A stretch of DNA of 29,150 bases from MGIIb-O5 sp036154155 (lineage in GTDB: Archaea > Thermoplasmatota > Poseidoniia > Poseidoniales > Thalassarchaeaceae). A program made the translations under genes and the position numbers. Positions 13,242 to 20,965 of the stretch are shown piece after piece (position 1 is the stretch's first letter; every line of letters starts with the position of its first letter). The notes beneath the pieces are model-generated. The model saw only the letters and a program-made list of their open reading frames with translations. It was not told the DNA's origin and did no database searches. The stretch spans positions 1 through 29,150 of the forward strand of contig JAYZLP010000003.1 of assembly GCA_036154155.1 (NCBI GenBank), in the 5' to 3' direction.

Positions 13242-14171
13242 TCACTTCATCAGGTCATCGAGTCCACGAGCCAATGCAGGCGCGGCACTAACGACCGCAC
13301 GTGGATTCGGGAGCGAATCAGTCGTGAAAACGCCATCAACATGGTTAGCAAGTCTGGATAGCGCTCCCCCTGTGAAAAGTCCGTGAGTGCAGGCCGCAAA
13401 TACGGCCGTGGCACCCTGACGCCTCAGGGCATCGCTAGCACGGCAGATAGTCCCGCCAGTACTGATCATGTCATCTACTATGGCGACAACCTTCCCGTCA
13501 ACGTCCAAATCCTTGGGCGTGTGCTCTATTGTATGGGCATCTATCCTTGTCTTCTCAAGGTATGAGAACTCGCAATCCATCAGTCCTGCCACCTCTGAAG
13601 CACGAGATATCGCGCCCTTGTCAGGACTAAGGATGAAGTCAGGCTTGCTGTCATTGCCCAGGAGATCGGCAATCTCAGGCATTGAGCTTACGAATTTCAC
13701 AGGGACGCTCATGTTTTCCAGAACCATTGGCTCGTGAAGGTCCAGGATGACTATGCCATCGCAAATCCTTCCCATTATGTCCGCTATCACACGGGCTGAA
13801 ATCGCCTCTCCCGGTGAGAACCGCTTGTCCTGCCTTGCGTATCCGAAGTAAGGTATGGCAAGATAGACCCCTGGCCCCACATCGTCGAGCTTCTGTGGCT
13901 CCTCGCCCCTGTAATTGGACAAATCCCCTCTCCTGACATCCCCGATTGCCTCGAGAAGCAAGATAGTACGCATTATCCCCGAGTCCGGGTATGTGTTAGA
14001 GACGAGGATAACAGGCTCGGATCGGATTAGTTCGAAAGACTCGCTGGGAACGCGGACATACCCCTCGCCGTCAGGGAATTTCCTGCTTTCCAGACTGACA
14101 TACTCCATGCCCATGATGTCTGCTAGTGAGGCGGCCAATTCGCGGCCGGATGAGCCGCTAACTACTGGCAT
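13242..14171 (-). CDS. prs: Ribose-phosphate pyrophosphokinase (PRPP synthetase)
   Basis: The enzyme makes 5-phosphoribosyl 1-pyrophosphate from ribose 5-phosphate and ATP, feeding purine, pyrimidine, His and NAD synthesis. The PRPP-binding loop is VVAIVDDMISTGGTICRA. The flexible-loop region is IPYFGYARQDKRFSPGEAIS, with the metal site in VILDLHEP. Its 309 residues match the family. The ATG at 14171 opens as MPVVSGSSGRELAASLAD, aligning with the normal N-terminus. A GGAGG lies about 22 bases upstream, too far to act as SD. The gene lies downstream of tRNA-Ile and upstream of the L7Ae promoter on the same strand. Confidence 0.95.
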   Translation of the reverse strand: MPVVSGSSGRELAASLADIMGMEYVSLESRKFPDGEGYVRVPSESFELIRSEPVILVSNTYPDSGIMRTILLLEAIGDVRRGDLSNYRGEEPQKLDDVGPGVYLAIPYFGYARQDKRFSPGEAISARVIADIMGRICDGIVILDLHEPMVLENMSVPVKFVSSMPEIADLLGNDSKPDFILSPDKGAISRASEVAGLMDCEFSYLEKTRIDAHTIEHTPKDLDVDGKVVAIVDDMISTGGTICRASDALRRQGATAVFAACTHGLFTGGALSRLANHVDGVFTTDSLPNPRAVVSAAPALARGLDDLMK

Positions 14172-14232
14172 GTGACGATGATGCGACCTGAGCCTCCTTC
14201 ATGACGCTACCGCTTGTGAGAGAGGGTTAGAG

Positions 14233-14310
14233 TGGTGGGCATGACAGGATTTGAACCTGTGGCCTCCCGGTTATCAGCCGGGTGCTCCAGCCAAACTAAG
14301 CTACACGCCC
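14233..14310 (-). tRNA. tRNA-Ile (anticodon GAT), CCA encoded
   Basis: The minus strand folds as a class I tRNA. The acceptor GGGCGTG pairs with CATGCCC with one wobble. The anticodon stem is CCCGG/CCGGG with loop CTGATAA, giving anticodon GAT at 14273-14275. The T arm is ACAGG-TTCAAAT-CCTGT. Discriminator A is at 14236, followed by an encoded CCA at 14233-14235. No intron. It lies 37 bp downstream of the PRC-barrel-like gene and 61 bp upstream of prs, all on the same strand. Confidence 0.96.
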
Positions 14311-14347
14311 TTGAGCAGCCGTCCGAGATTGGGTACTGATTTGAAAC

Positions 14348-14950
14348 CTACTCAACATCGGTAAGATCACTTTCGTCGCCTTCGCCGTTCAACTTCAGGA
14401 AGCTTGGAAGTGTTAGAAGCCTCTTCAGGGAGCACCTTAGGATGACTTCGTCCAATCTTGAAGTTGTCCTGGCCAATTGCCCAACGGGAATGATGAAGCT
14501 CTCTTCGATACCATGCTTTTTCCTGACCATGAAGTGGGGAGTTACCACAACCCCTCTGTATGTCCTCTTGATTTTCACCATGCCCACAACATTGCCTATG
14601 TCTATTCCGTCATTGTCCAGAACTGCTCTATCTAGCAACTCATCCGGAGCAAACAACTCCTCTGATATCCTAACGGTGTTTCTCCACCTTCTCTGAAGCT
14701 CTCGCATTGACTTGGATAGTTTTACTGCTCCATCCGGCCTTATGCTGTGGACCAATTCCTTCGAGAGGGGCGCGCATTCAGCGGCCTTCCTCATGTATTC
14801 CTCTGCAACTCCCGGGACTACTTTCATCCTAAGTGACTGTACGCATTCGTCTCTTGGATGGAATCTCTCGCCAGTGATCACACCCACAAATGTGTCCCCG
14901 ACATATACGTCTCTTTGCAGTAGTTCCTGTATCCTGTAATCGTCATTCAT
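14348..14950 (-). CDS. PRC-barrel-like protein of unknown function
   Basis: I do not recognise a named family. The C-terminal half (from AVLDNDGIDIGNVVGMVKI through FIIPVGQLART to DEVILRCSLKRL) follows the PRC-barrel pattern. That pattern is a short beta barrel starting V-x-D-x-DG-x-x-IG-x-V and ending IP-x-x-I-x-x-V-x-D-x-V-x-L. The N-terminal half starts DVYVGDTFVGVITGERF, possibly a second small barrel, followed by charged helices (SKSMRELQRRW). PRC barrels occur in RimM and in archaeal cell-division and photosynthetic proteins, but none of these is implied here. The longest frame starts at TTG 14998; I prefer ATG 14950 (MNDDYRIQEL), 200 residues. Upstream lies the AT-rich region shared with the divergent aminotransferase. 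Confidence 0.6.
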   Translation of the reverse strand: MNDDYRIQELLQRDVYVGDTFVGVITGERFHPRDECVQSLRMKVVPGVAEEYMRKAAECAPLSKELVHSIRPDGAVKLSKSMRELQRRWRNTVRISEELFAPDELLDRAVLDNDGIDIGNVVGMVKIKRTYRGVVVTPHFMVRKKHGIEESFIIPVGQLARTTSRLDEVILRCSLKRLLTLPSFLKLNGEGDESDLTDVE

Positions 14951-14999
14951 TTTCTCGCCAACCGTTGTTGAGTGTGCATCCCCCGCGCTTCTCTCCAAG

Positions 15000-15197
15000 C
15001 ACGCAGAGGCTTGATTAGCACTTATACTATACGTTAACTAAGACTGATAATCCAATTGGAAATTTTATCTAGATTGCAATTTTCCTATTGAAAATTTAAA
15101 GTGTGTTTGATTATTTGCATGATTATCAGAAATCAGGTTTCTCCGATTCTCGTACCTTTCTGAAGCGCAGATCCACTCCCTTCCACAGAGAACCTTG
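15000..15197. promoter_or_regulatory. AT-rich divergent regulatory region with repeated GATTAT sites
   Basis: This is the most A/T-rich stretch I see in the window. It separates the divergent PRC-barrel gene and the class III aminotransferase operon. A perfect 9-bp inverted repeat, CTGATAATC at 15044-15052 and GATTATCAG at 15121-15129, brackets it. A third GATTAT at 15109-15114 is exactly 12 bp from the last one. Inside are three imperfect copies of TTGNAAATTTT starting at 15056, 15074 and 15088. A CGTATAGTATAAG on the minus strand (about 15022-15034) could be the TATA element for the PRC-barrel gene. The layout suggests operators for a dimeric regulator. Confidence 0.5.
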
Positions 15198-16742
15198 ATG
15201 TGCATCGCGTTACTCCCACATGTGATGGCAGGCGTGTTGGAACTCCTGAACTCGATTCGCGAAAGGACGGGAGAATCAGGAACCCCGGGTCTCCCGGATG
15301 AAGTCATTCTGAAATTCTCTGAAACAGACCCCTCACTTTCTATGGCCATAGAGGAGTCTTTAGCGAACTTCGAAAGCCTCTGTTTGGATCAGGGCTCTGA
15401 CATATTTGCCATGGACGAGGATGACATGGTCAAGGAAGTTCAGTCCGACTTCGTAAACTTCTACGCACCTGAGACAGTGAATCCATACGTAGCTCTAGCA
15501 GCGAAGGGCCCCTGGATCGTTACTTCCCACGGCGCAGTTCTGCATGACAATGGCGGATACGGCATGCTTGGCATGGGACACGGCCCTGATGACGTCATTT
15601 CTGCAATGCAGCAGAATTGGGTGATGGCGAATGTGATGACTCCATCTTTCAGCCAGAAAAGACTGGCAAGTATGATCAGGGCAGAAGTTGGCCATACGCG
15701 AGGCCATTGCCCCTTTGACAAGTTCATTTGCCTGAATAGTGGCTCCGAGTCAGTGGCAGTTTCCATGAGGATTGCCGATCTGAACTCTAAGATTTCAACT
15801 GGTCCGGGTGGACCTCATGAGGGCAAGCCAACGAAGCTCCTTGCTCTTGAGCAGGCCTTCCATGGCAGAACACAGCGCCCAGCGCAGATCTCGGACTCTT
15901 GCAGGGGCAAGTACGAGAAGCATCTGGCGACATTCGGGGACAAAGATGGGGTGATGTTCGTCCCCCCTAATGACGTTGATTCACTCAGGGCAGCATTTGC
16001 GCAGGCAGAAGATGAGGGATTCTTCATTGAAATGATGGCCATGGAGCCAGTAATGGGGGAGGGCAACCCCGGCCAATGCGTCACTAGGGAGTTCTATGAC
16101 GAGGCTCGCCGACTAACTAGTGAACACGGGACATTCCTCTTGGTCGACTCAATACAGGCGGGTTTCCGTGGACAAGGTTGCCTTAGCATAATTGATTACG
16201 ATGGCTTCGAAGACTGCGAGGCTCCCGACATGGAGACATGGTCTAAGGCACTGAGTGCTGGACAATACCCACTTTCCGTAGTCGGACTCAGCGAGAGGGC
16301 AGCCCAGACATATGTCGTCGGAGTCTATGGCAACACAATGACGACCAATCCTAGAGCCCTTGAGACAGCGATCGCTGTCTTAGGCAGGATTACCCCTGAA
16401 CTCAGGGCCAACATAAGGGAGCGCGGCGCGGAATTCAAGAGTAAGCTGAGCCAGCTAATGGAGGAATACCCAACCAGGGTTGTTGAAGTCCAGGGGACTG
16501 GTCTACTCCTGTGCGCTGAATTGGATCCAGAAACACTGCCGGTGATCGGATTTGGGAGTGTTGAGGAATGGTGTCGTAGACAAGGACTAGGGGTTATTCA
16601 TGGGGGGTCCAATGCACTCAGATTCACACCCCACTTCGCTATTACCTCCGATGAGATTGACATGATTATAGAAATCATCAGGCAGGCTCTCGAACACTTC
16701 GCAACCATAGATCAAACTGTCGAGGCAGAGTCTCCAGCTTGA
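15198..16742 (+). CDS. Class III PLP aminotransferase, substrate unknown
   Basis: This is a fold type I, class III (ornithine/GABA aminotransferase-like) enzyme. Numbered from ATG 15198, the phosphate-binding loop is LNSGSESVAVSMR (about 179). The cofactor-stacking segment is QAFHGRTQRP, the PLP Asp is 317 in LLVDSIQAGFRGQG, and the Schiff-base Lys is 350 in ETWSKALSAGQYPLSV. A conserved YGNTMTTNPRALE follows. The usual DEVQTGFGRTG is altered to DSIQAGFRGQG, and the motif SKALSAGQYPLS is unlike annotated acetylornithine or lysine-epsilon aminotransferases. The first about 75 residues are an extra N-terminal region. ATG 15225 (MAGVLEL) is an alternative start. It is followed 8 bp later by the SDR-like gene, so they probably form an operon. 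Substrate could be an amino acid, diamine or amino sugar. Confidence 0.8.
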   Translation: MCIALLPHVMAGVLELLNSIRERTGESGTPGLPDEVILKFSETDPSLSMAIEESLANFESLCLDQGSDIFAMDEDDMVKEVQSDFVNFYAPETVNPYVALAAKGPWIVTSHGAVLHDNGGYGMLGMGHGPDDVISAMQQNWVMANVMTPSFSQKRLASMIRAEVGHTRGHCPFDKFICLNSGSESVAVSMRIADLNSKISTGPGGPHEGKPTKLLALEQAFHGRTQRPAQISDSCRGKYEKHLATFGDKDGVMFVPPNDVDSLRAAFAQAEDEGFFIEMMAMEPVMGEGNPGQCVTREFYDEARRLTSEHGTFLLVDSIQAGFRGQGCLSIIDYDGFEDCEAPDMETWSKALSAGQYPLSVVGLSERAAQTYVVGVYGNTMTTNPRALETAIAVLGRITPELRANIRERGAEFKSKLSQLMEEYPTRVVEVQGTGLLLCAELDPETLPVIGFGSVEEWCRRQGLGVIHGGSNALRFTPHFAITSDEIDMIIEIIRQALEHFATIDQTVEAESPA

Positions 16743-16750
16743 GTGATCAA

Positions 16751-17431
16751 ATGGCAAAGAAGATCCACATTGCCGGAGAAGAAGATCTGTTCTACGATGC
16801 AATATCCGATAGACTTGCCAGGGCGGGAGCCATTCTGACGGCTGAAGGAGAAGAGGCCGAATTAGTTGTTTCACTCGATGAAGGAATTAGTGGCGACATA
16901 GCAGTATTGCCCGCTCACGTTGAGGGAGGAGAAGCAAGTCTAGTAATCAGGATTCATGACTTGTTGATTCCAGATGAAGCCAATGAATGGGGGCCTAGTG
17001 ATATCCATGAATTGGCATCAATTATCAGAAATGGGGAAACTGCGACCAACCTCTCGGAGTTTATTCCTAGGCACTGGCTTCACGTCAGGGATGCTACTGA
17101 TGCCCTTTCATTATTGATCATGGCCGATACAGGCGTCTTGCCGGTCGGAAAATTGGATATGACAGGGAGACGCGCGTGGAGGCCCGAGGAGATCATCGAT
17201 GAGCTAGCAATTCTTTGGGGTCGTTTCACTGATGCATTGAATTATTCACATACGACAGAGTCCCTGTCCTCAATTCCTAGTCCCGTTCCAGATTCCACTG
17301 GGAAATCGGTCACTAGGCCTGATCTAGGCCCACTGCACGAGGCTCTGAGGGAACTAGGAACAGACGGATGGCATCCGCTGGTACCCATGCGCGTAGCGCT
17401 GATGGAGGTCTTCGCTCACGCGGAGAACTAG
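16751..17431 (+). CDS. Degenerate SDR/NAD-epimerase-like protein, function unknown
   Basis: No family name is certain. The start KIHIAGEEDLFYDAISDRLARAG is laid out like the first strand and helix of an extended SDR (K-I-x-x-x-G ... L-x-x-x-G). Where the NAD loop GxxGxxG should be it reads GEEDLFY. The middle FIPRHWLHVRDATDALSLLI resembles the RDWxxVxD-x-x-x-A segment of sugar-nucleotide epimerases. It is followed by VGKLDMTGRRAWRPEEIIDE, like the x-N-x-G-x-x-x-S-x-x-E segment. At 226 residues it is about 80-100 shorter than active epimerases, and I see no YxxxK catalytic pair. ATG 16751 follows a GAGTGA SD-like site; TTG 16739 is the alternative. It could be a non-catalytic partner of the adjacent aminotransferase (inference). 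Confidence 0.5.
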   Translation: MAKKIHIAGEEDLFYDAISDRLARAGAILTAEGEEAELVVSLDEGISGDIAVLPAHVEGGEASLVIRIHDLLIPDEANEWGPSDIHELASIIRNGETATNLSEFIPRHWLHVRDATDALSLLIMADTGVLPVGKLDMTGRRAWRPEEIIDELAILWGRFTDALNYSHTTESLSSIPSPVPDSTGKSVTRPDLGPLHEALRELGTDGWHPLVPMRVALMEVFAHAEN

Positions 17432-17433
17432 AT

Positions 17434-17610
17434 TCAGTTCTTGTCGTTCTGAACCTGCACTCTGATGGCCTGGGCCATTCCCTTTGCGGCCTGCATAGCC
17501 TTGCGGACTCGGGTTCCTGCTGCCTTGTTCCCCTTGTCGTGCTTGACTGCGTCACCCACGGCGTCTTCTAGCATCTCAATCATATCATGCATCATCTTCT
17601 CGACGGACAT
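17434..17610 (-). CDS. Hc1-like small histone-like protein (58 aa)
   Basis: A minus-strand frame from ATG 17610 to TGA 17434 encodes a 58-residue protein. It has an acidic helical N-terminus (VEKMMHDMIEMLEDAV) and a basic stretch KGNKAAGTRVRKAMQAAKGM. The KGNKAAGTRVRKAxQ signature is that of the Hc1 family, known from Chlamydia histone H1-like protein and widely found in Bacteroidetes. There it condenses DNA or has poorly known chromatin roles. It lies 63 bp downstream of deoxyhypusine synthase on the same strand and is convergent, two bases apart, with the SDR-like gene. It is below common length cut-offs, so it is easily missed. DNA binding is inferred from the family. Confidence 0.8.
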   Translation of the reverse strand: MSVEKMMHDMIEMLEDAVGDAVKHDKGNKAAGTRVRKAMQAAKGMAQAIRVQVQNDKN

Positions 17611-17673
17611 AACGCAGGCCGGGTGATGGGCCGCTCTTAGCCGTTTTCACGACATACATCGTAATTTTGACCA

Positions 17674-18669
17674 CTATTGAGAGAACAAATCGGCACCGAG
17701 AACCGGCAAAATGACGCTAGCATCGCCCTCTACGACTATCTGAGGGGCCTCTGCCCTCACCTTTCCCCAGGAAACCGCCTCACGAAGTCGGGCACCTGAG
17801 AGTGAACCGTCGTATTCCGGAGCTGTCGTTATTGAAACAGCAGAGTCAAGCCCTCCCCTGTACTGATTCCACCAGATAACGTGATGCTTGGATATTCCCC
17901 CTCCGACCATCAGAGCATGACTTTCCTCGGCAGGCCAGGTCAGGTCGGAAAGGATTTGTTCATCAGCCATAAGATCGACAAAGAACTGGGGATTCTTCTG
18001 CCTGTGCATGAATAGCTGGGCCCCGATGGAACCATCAGTAATCCCGGGGATCACCATTGGTATCCTATGCTTAGCGACCCAGTGAAGTAATGATGACTCA
18101 TCTTCAATCCTGTCTCCTAGTGCCCAACACAACTCGACCGACCCGAATCCAAGCCACGGATTATCAGGGCATTTCTCCTTACGCTCCACTTCTATTTCCT
18201 CCAACCATGGAAGAACCACGTTCTCCAGGATTTCCCCATAGCATTCGTTTGGAACGATTACGTTGCCCAGCCTATTCAGCCCCTGCTCACCGAGGGCTAT
18301 GTCATCTAGGCTGAATTCACCATGGAAGTATTCTCTGAAAGTTCTCGCAATGTCATGGTCTAGAGTTCCACAGGTAGTAACTACAACATTGAACGCCTTT
18401 CTTTTCACGCCCTCTAGGAAGAATCCGCGGGTGCCAGTCGCACAGAGGCATGCAGGGAAGGAAATCCAATTCAGAACACCCTCCTTCTCGACATTGCTCA
18501 TCGACTCTCTAAGTATGTCTCTTGCACTTGCCAGTTTAGTTGCCGTGAATCCACCAGCCTTCGACATTTGATCGATCAAGGAACCCACACTGTCCACGGA
18601 CCCGAAATCGTAGTCCTCGACTGGCATGTCGAAATCGTCGCGCGAATACTTGTCCACACCACCCCGCAT
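17674..18669 (-). CDS. dys: Deoxyhypusine synthase
   Basis: The enzyme transfers the aminobutyl group of spermidine (NAD-dependent) to a lysine of aIF5A, the first step of hypusine formation. The catalytic Lys is 261 in GGGISKHHVIWWNQYRGG. It is followed by the strongly conserved block SITTAPEYDGSLSGARLREA. The NAD-binding parts include VVVTTCGTLDHDIAR and IPMVIPGITDGSIGAQ. The 331 residues match the family. The start is ATG 18669, 13 bp after the uvrB stop, so it is probably co-transcribed with uvrB. No aIF5A gene is in the window. Confidence 0.96.
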   Translation of the reverse strand: MRGGVDKYSRDDFDMPVEDYDFGSVDSVGSLIDQMSKAGGFTATKLASARDILRESMSNVEKEGVLNWISFPACLCATGTRGFFLEGVKRKAFNVVVTTCGTLDHDIARTFREYFHGEFSLDDIALGEQGLNRLGNVIVPNECYGEILENVVLPWLEEIEVERKEKCPDNPWLGFGSVELCWALGDRIEDESSLLHWVAKHRIPMVIPGITDGSIGAQLFMHRQKNPQFFVDLMADEQILSDLTWPAEESHALMVGGGISKHHVIWWNQYRGGLDSAVSITTAPEYDGSLSGARLREAVSWGKVRAEAPQIVVEGDASVILPVLGADLFSQ

Positions 18670-18682
18670 CGCTCATTCCCCT

Positions 18683-20956
18683 TCAATTGGTCGTACTCTG
18701 AAGTTGTATTATCCGGTCTCTAATTGACGCAGCTCTCTCGAAATCCAAGCGTGCTGCCGCAGCCCTCATCTCCTTCTCCAACTTCTCGATAATTCTCGAC
18801 ACATCATCATCCTTCCCAATGCCGATTTCTCCCGAATCATCTGCCCACTCAGGCTGGCTGACGTTATCCAACACTGAATCGGATGTGTTCCACATGCCAG
18901 CTCCAAGAGCGAACTTCTGAGCCATACCCTCGAGCCCCTTCTTTCCCGGTGCTTTACCTACGAGCCTCCTGCCCCCGCCACTAGCTCTACCCGCAGCACC
19001 GGCTAGGAGATCTCCGACTTCCTGGCCCATTACCGGTAGTGGCTTTTGTATGGTTCTTGGGGTAATCCCATGCTCCTCGTTATGCTGCATCTGCCTAGAC
19101 CTCCTTTGTGTGGTCTGCCTCATCGCCGCCTCCATTGAAGGAGAAATCGAATCAGCATAAAGGATGACTATTCCGTTCTCGTTCCTCGAGGCCCTTCCTA
19201 TTGTCTGAAGAAGTGATCTCTCATTTCTCAGGAATCCCTGTTTATCGGCGTCAAATATTGCGACTAGGGAAACCTCAGGGATGTCTAACCCCTCCCTCAG
19301 GAGGTTTATTCCAACGATTACATCAATGTGGCCAATCCTGAGGGCCTTGATTATCTCGGTTCTCTCTAGAGTGTCAATCTCGGAGTGCAGGTAATGGGCC
19401 TTGATCCCATTCCGTTCTAGGTAACCGGCGACCTCCTCCGCGAATTTTATCGTCATGACGGTGACCAAGACTCTCTCGTCTCTCTCCACTCTCGAATTTA
19501 TCTCTGACATTAGGTCCTGTACTTGCCCCTCTATGCCCTTGACAATTATTCTCGGGTCTAGAAGTCCCGTGGGCCTGATTTCCATTTTTACGACCCCCTC
19601 AATCTGTGAAAGTGTATTCTCGAGGGTGGTCGAGCCGACCCTCTTGTCAAGCTCAGGTGCCGATGCCCCTCCGCCGCCCTGAACGTGCATAAGCCCGGTC
19701 GGCACGTCTTGTCCAGTTACCTCTGCCAGATGTCGTAATTCCCTCTCCCCCGGGGTAGCACTGACATAGACCAACTGCGGGATTATTGATTGGAACTCGT
19801 CTATTCTCAGAGGCCGGTTGTCATATGCGGATGGAAGCCTGAAGCCATGGTCAATCAGATTCTTCTTCCTAGAGAAGTCACCTCCATGCATCCCGCCAAC
19901 CTGCGGCAGGGTAACATGGCTTTCGTCCATAATCACCAGATACCTGTCTCCACCACCGTGAAACTTCTCCGCATTGGTGGAGAAGAAGTCTAGTAGGCAG
20001 TAAGCCCTCTCCCCCCTCTGTCGCCTGTCGAAATGCCTCGAGTAGTTCTCAACCCCCTTGCATGATCCAATCTCGGTTAGCATTTCTAGGTCGAATCTAG
20101 TCCTCCCCTCCAACCTATGCGCCTCTATGTCCATTCCCTTTGATTGGAACCAGTCAATCCTCCCGTCCAACTCATGCTCTATGTCCTGCAGAGCCTCGTT
20201 GAAACTCTCCTCGCTTGTCATGTAGAATTCCCTAGGGTGTATCCAAGCCTCCTCGAATTCATCGAGTAACTCCCATGAAATAGCCTCGCAGATCTGTATC
20301 TTCTCTATTCCATCCCAGCCGAACCTGACCCTCATTGGATCGTCCCTGCTCGGCATCCAGATGTCCAGAACCTCCCCTCGGAGTCGAATGTCCCCTCGGG
20401 TCATCCCCCCTGTCGTCCTCCTGTACTGGAGGCCAACTAATTCCCTTACTGCCTCCTGGGGGTCTATCTTCTGCCCGACATGGAGTCTGAGGTGGTTCTG
20501 TTCGAAAACTTCCGGTGGGTTGAGCCCATAAATTGAGGAAACGGTACCGACCGTAATCACATCAGGCCTGGAGACCAAAGAAGCCACAGTGGAGAACCTC
20601 TCCTGCTCAATCCTCTCATTCATCTGAAGCTCCTTGTCGATATACAGGTCTCTCCCAGGGATGTAGGCCTCCGGTTGGTAGTAGTCGTAGTAACTAACGA
20701 AGTACTCCACTGCATTCTCTGGAAACAACTCGCTCATTTCCTGCCACAACTGCCTAGCCAGAGTCTTGTTGTGCGATAGTACTAGGGTCGGCAACTGAAG
20801 CCTCTCGATGATGTTGGCCATCGCGAAAGTCTTGCCTGAACCAGTCACCCCTAGGAGAACACACCTTTCTTGCCCCGCTTCTATCTGTTCCACCAACGAG
20901 TCAATTGCCTGCTGTTGGTCTCCGGCCGGATCGTAGTCAGAGCGTAGGATGAACAT
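18683..20956 (-). CDS. uvrB: UvrABC nucleotide excision repair subunit UvrB
   Basis: UvrB is the damage-verifying helicase-like subunit that receives the lesion from UvrA and recruits UvrC. Walker A is GVTGSGKTF (37-45). The beta-hairpin region is YFVSYYDYYQPEAYIPGRDL (86-105). DESHVTLPQ is the DEAD-like box, and motifs V-VI are GINLLREGLDIPEVSL and QTIGRASRN. A UVR domain for UvrC contact is at 720-755. Two features differ from typical UvrB: about 40 extra residues between SATPG (about 404) and IRPTGLLDP (461), and a Gly/Ala-rich linker (about 640-718). The SD GAGGTG overlaps the ubiA stop (TGAGGTG). The ATG five bases after it (20956) is preferred over ATG 20959. It is a bacterial-type gene, plausibly acquired by transfer. 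Confidence 0.96.
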   Translation of the reverse strand: MFILRSDYDPAGDQQQAIDSLVEQIEAGQERCVLLGVTGSGKTFAMANIIERLQLPTLVLSHNKTLARQLWQEMSELFPENAVEYFVSYYDYYQPEAYIPGRDLYIDKELQMNERIEQERFSTVASLVSRPDVITVGTVSSIYGLNPPEVFEQNHLRLHVGQKIDPQEAVRELVGLQYRRTTGGMTRGDIRLRGEVLDIWMPSRDDPMRVRFGWDGIEKIQICEAISWELLDEFEEAWIHPREFYMTSEESFNEALQDIEHELDGRIDWFQSKGMDIEAHRLEGRTRFDLEMLTEIGSCKGVENYSRHFDRRQRGERAYCLLDFFSTNAEKFHGGGDRYLVIMDESHVTLPQVGGMHGGDFSRKKNLIDHGFRLPSAYDNRPLRIDEFQSIIPQLVYVSATPGERELRHLAEVTGQDVPTGLMHVQGGGGASAPELDKRVGSTTLENTLSQIEGVVKMEIRPTGLLDPRIIVKGIEGQVQDLMSEINSRVERDERVLVTVMTIKFAEEVAGYLERNGIKAHYLHSEIDTLERTEIIKALRIGHIDVIVGINLLREGLDIPEVSLVAIFDADKQGFLRNERSLLQTIGRASRNENGIVILYADSISPSMEAAMRQTTQRRSRQMQHNEEHGITPRTIQKPLPVMGQEVGDLLAGAAGRASGGGRRLVGKAPGKKGLEGMAQKFALGAGMWNTSDSVLDNVSQPEWADDSGEIGIGKDDDVSRIIEKLEKEMRAAAARLDFERAASIRDRIIQLQSTTN

Positions 20957-20965
20957 CATAGCACC

